Below, piece after piece: positions 5,251-7,898 of a stretch of 7,898 nt of DNA (within the stretch, counting starts at the first letter, position 1; every line of letters starts with the position of its first letter). The stretch lies in NCBI GenBank assembly GCA_937923265.1, contig CALAJY010000033.1, positions 1 to 7,898 of the forward strand, given 5' to 3'. Both the position numbers and the translations under genes were made by a program. Below the pieces are notes generated by a model. The model was not told where the DNA came from. It saw only the letters and a list, made by a program, of their open reading frames with translations, and searched no databases. This DNA comes from an uncultured Tissierellia bacterium (GTDB taxonomy: Bacteria > Bacillota > Clostridia > Tissierellales > Peptoniphilaceae).

Positions 5251-7898
5251 TTATTCTTCGACGGTTTGCGCCGTTTCTTCATTTTTTTCTGCAGCATCTG
5301 CCGTTTCTTTCGTCTCCGAAATCGACCGGTCCTCACCGTCTTCGCTCACCTTGGCTTCCGCATTCAATCCCTCAATGCGGGCCAGGTCATCCTCGATGCC
5401 ATCGTAATCAATCGCGGAGCGGCTGTAGACCTTTAATCCCGTGCCGGCCGGAATCAGCTTGCCGATGATGATGTTCTCCTTTAAGCCACGGAGATGATCC
5501 GTCTTTCCTTTGATGGAGGCATCGGTGAGAACCCGCGTGGTCTCCTGGAAGGATGCAGCAGACAGGAAGGACTCCGAAGCGATTGCCGCTTTGGTGATTC
5601 CCAATAGCACATGCTCCACGGTTGCCGGCTTTCCGCCGTTGGCGACAATCTCCTCGTTGGCCAGTTCCACCTTGCGGTGGTTTACCATCTGACCGGGCAG
5701 GAACTTGCTGTCCCCCGCATCATCAATCTTCACACGCTGAAGCATCTGCTTGATGATGATCTCGATATGGCGGTCATCGATATCAACACCCTGGAGGCGG
5801 TAGACCTTCTGGACTTCGCGGGTGATATAGTCCTGCACGGCATCCACCCCAAGAATTTCCAGAATATCATGGGGATTAATGGATCCTTCTGTGAGGCGCT
5901 CTCCCTTTTCAATGGTATCGCCGTCCTTGACACGGATCATGGAACCAAAGGGAATGGCATAGGTCTCTTGATGGCCGTCCTCGGAGGTCACGATGATGTC
6001 TTTGCGCTTCTTGTTGTCTTGAATCACAACCGTACCGGCGTTCTTGGTCACGGTTGCCATACCTTTTGGCTTTCTCGCCTCGAAAAGCTCCTCCACACGG
6101 GGAAGACCTTGGGTGATTCCTGCCCCTGCGACACCACCGGAGTGGAAGGTTCGCATGGTAAGCTGGGTACCCGGCTCTCCGATGGACTGGGCCGCGATGA
6201 TTCCGACGGCTTCGCCGATGTTGACCGGTTTTCCGGTTGCCAGATTTCGACCGTAGCACTTGGCACAGACCCCATGGACCGTGTTGCAGCCCAAGACCGA
6301 CCGCACCTTGACCTTGGTGAATCCCGCCTTGACGATTTCCTTGGCGATGGACTCCGTGATCATCTCATTCTTCCGGGCAATCATCTCTCCCGTTGAGGGA
6401 TGAAGAATGTCCTCAAAGTTGGTGCGACCGATGATCCGGCTCTTCAGGTCTTCGATGAGCTCATTGCCTTCCTTTACATCGGATACCACGATGTAACGGT
6501 CGGTGCCACAATCATCTTCGGTGACGATGACATCCTGGGAGATGTCCACCAGACGTCTTGTCAAATAACCCGAGTCTGCGGTACGAAGTGCCGTATCGGA
6601 CAGACCTTTTCGGGATCCGTGGGTGGAGATAAAGAACTCCTGCACGGACAGGCCCTCACGGAAGTTGGCGGTGATGGGGATTTCAATGGTTTCGCCGGTA
6701 GCGGAGGCCATCAGTCCACGCATACCTGCCAGCTGACGAATCTGCTTCATGGAACCACGGGCTCCGGAATTGGCCATGATGGCGATGGAGTTGTTGGGAT
6801 CCAGGTTCTTCACCAGGGCCCCCTCTACGTCGTCCGTGGCCTTTGTCCAGGTTTCAATGACGAACTGATAGCGCTCTTTTTCCGAAATCAAACCACGGCG
6901 GGCCATCCGCTCGTAGTTGTCGACTTCCTTGGAGGCATTGTCCAGGATCTCAAACTTCTCCGCCGGGATATGCACGTCGTTCATGGATACGGAAAGTGCT
7001 CCCAGCGTGGAGTACTTATAGCCCATGGACTTGATGTAGTCCAAAAGGCGAGAGGTGCGGATGTTGCCGTGCTTCCGATAGGTCTGATCGATGAGGTCGG
7101 TCAGCTTCTTCTTGTCCACCAGCATATCCACTTCCAGACCATAGGGGTCTTCGGACCGGTCCACATTTCCCAGATCCTGGGGAATGCCCTCATTGAAGAC
7201 GAAACGGCCCACGGTGGAAACCACGCTCTTTCCATGATCCTCGGGATTCAAGCGAATGCGCACCGAGACCAGACTGTGCAAATCCACATAATGGTTCTCC
7301 AAGGCCTTCTTCATCTCATTCAAATCCTCAAAATGAAGGGTCAGCTCCTGGCCTTCGGGCTTCGTGGTGAGGTAGTAGGAACCCAAAACCATATCCTGGG
7401 TCGGAGTGGTGATGGGCTTGCCGTCTTTGGGGGCCAAGATGTTGTTGGTGGAGAGCATCAGGAGACGCGCCTCCGTCTGCGCTTCGGAGCTCAGCGGAAC
7501 GTGAACGGCCATCTGGTCGCCATCGAAGTCCGCATTGTAAGCGGTACATGCCAAGGGGTGCAGCTTGATGGCTTTTCCTTCCACCAAGACGGGCTCAAAA
7601 GCCTGAATTCCCAAGCGGTGCAGGGTCGGAGCACGGTTCAGAAGAACGGGATGGTCCTTGATGACCTGTTCCAAAGGTCCCCAAACCTGTTCATCCTTGC
7701 GCTCCACCATCTTCTTCGCATTTTTAATGTTGTGGGCCAGGTCCTGGGCGACCAGTTCCCGCATGACAAAGGGCTTGAAGAGTTCCAGGGCCATGTCCTT
7801 GGGAAGACCGCACTGGTAGAACTTCAGGTTCGGGCCAACCACAATAACGGAACGGCCGGAATAGTCCACACGCTTGCCCAACAGGTTCTGACGGAAAC
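5251..7898 (-). CDS. rpoC: RNA polymerase beta' subunit, C-terminal two-thirds (5' end outside window)
   Basis: RpoC forms, with RpoB, the catalytic core of RNA polymerase. The frame is open to the window edge: the first complete codons read FRQNLLGKRVDYSGRSVI, a conserved RpoC segment. Residue numbers here count from that Phe; 881 codons are present and roughly 330-340 N-terminal residues are missing. The catalytic magnesium motif NADFDGD (121-127, Asp123/125/127) is intact. The bridge helix around THGSRKGLSDTALRTADSGY (425-444), the zinc-site cysteines Cys463, Cys537, Cys544 and Cys547, and the trigger loop AAQSIGEPGTQLTMRTFHSG (568-587, with Met581 and His585) are all present. The loop runs straight on to ITQGLPRVEELFEARKPKG, without the large insertion of E. 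coli. The last roughly 40 residues are acidic and low in complexity. The stop is TAA at 5251-5253, followed by a strong terminator. The TTG at 7879-7881 is an internal Leu codon, not a start. Confidence 0.99.
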   Translation of the reverse strand, partial: FRQNLLGKRVDYSGRSVIVVGPNLKFYQCGLPKDMALELFKPFVMRELVAQDLAHNIKNAKKMVERKDEQVWGPLEQVIKDHPVLLNRAPTLHRLGIQAFEPVLVEGKAIKLHPLACTAYNADFDGDQMAVHVPLSSEAQTEARLLMLSTNNILAPKDGKPITTPTQDMVLGSYYLTTKPEGQELTLHFEDLNEMKKALENHYVDLHSLVSVRIRLNPEDHGKSVVSTVGRFVFNEGIPQDLGNVDRSEDPYGLEVDMLVDKKKLTDLIDQTYRKHGNIRTSRLLDYIKSMGYKYSTLGALSVSMNDVHIPAEKFEILDNASKEVDNYERMARRGLISEKERYQFVIETWTKATDDVEGALVKNLDPNNSIAIMANSGARGSMKQIRQLAGMRGLMASATGETIEIPITANFREGLSVQEFFISTHGSRKGLSDTALRTADSGYLTRRLVDISQDVIVTEDDCGTDRYIVVSDVKEGNELIEDLKSRIIGRTNFEDILHPSTGEMIARKNEMITESIAKEIVKAGFTKVKVRSVLGCNTVHGVCAKCYGRNLATGKPVNIGEAVGIIAAQSIGEPGTQLTMRTFHSGGVAGAGITQGLPRVEELFEARKPKGMATVTKNAGTVVIQDNKKRKDIIVTSEDGHQETYAIPFGSMIRVKDGDTIEKGERLTEGSINPHDILEILGVDAVQDYITREVQKVYRLQGVDIDDRHIEIIIKQMLQRVKIDDAGDSKFLPGQMVNHRKVELANEEIVANGGKPATVEHVLLGITKAAIASESFLSAASFQETTRVLTDASIKGKTDHLRGLKENIIIGKLIPAGTGLKVYSRSAIDYDGIEDDLARIEGLNAEAKVSEDGEDRSISETKETADAAEKNEETAQTVEE

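Overview
The window is a stretch of core information-processing genes, all on the minus strand. In transcription order it reads: 3' two-thirds of rpoC (RNA polymerase beta'), an M3-family oligoendopeptidase, rpsL (S12), rpsG (S7), fusA (EF-G), and the first 26 codons of tuf (EF-Tu). This is the classic rpoBC-str junction. A Bacillota (Firmicutes) origin, probably Clostridia-like with moderate GC, is inferred from four features: a 138-residue S12 with the Gram-positive-type insertion after residue 24; an RpoC lacking the large E. coli-type insertion in the trigger loop; strong AGGAGG ribosome binding sites with GTG starts tolerated; and a peptidase close to the 'M3 family, not PepF' group common in Clostridia. 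The genus cannot be given from this sequence alone.

Layout, right to left: rpoC runs in from the window edge and ends at 5251 with an acidic tail, followed at once by an 11-bp stem and T6 terminator (5219-5248). The peptidase ribosome binding site lies immediately after the T tract, with no room for a promoter between them. The peptidase ends at 3500 and is followed by a second strong terminator (3459-3487). A 203-nt gap then holds two candidate sigma-A promoters for the str operon: TTGACA-N17-TATCCT at 3396-3424, and a second with a perfect TTGACA at 3346-3351. rpsL, rpsG and fusA follow; the rpsL-rpsG spacer is long (119 nt) and the rpsG-fusA spacer short (18 nt). After fusA there is a GC-rich hairpin and then a separate TATAAT promoter for tuf.

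The genes supply transcription (RpoC), decoding (S12, S7), translocation (EF-G) and aminoacyl-tRNA delivery (EF-Tu). The peptidase is the only non-core gene and is separated by terminators on both sides.

No new multi-gene system is visible. The most unusual signal is a 21-nt near-perfect inverted repeat, one copy ending 1 nt before the rpsL Shine-Dalgarno and the other in the rpsL-rpsG spacer. In RNA all 21 positions can pair (one G-U), which would enclose the whole rpsL cistron. The upstream copy also carries the -10 region of the second promoter, so promoter choice could decide whether the structure forms. No gene-free stretch exceeds about 200 nt, and no tRNA, rRNA, CRISPR array or mobile element was seen.
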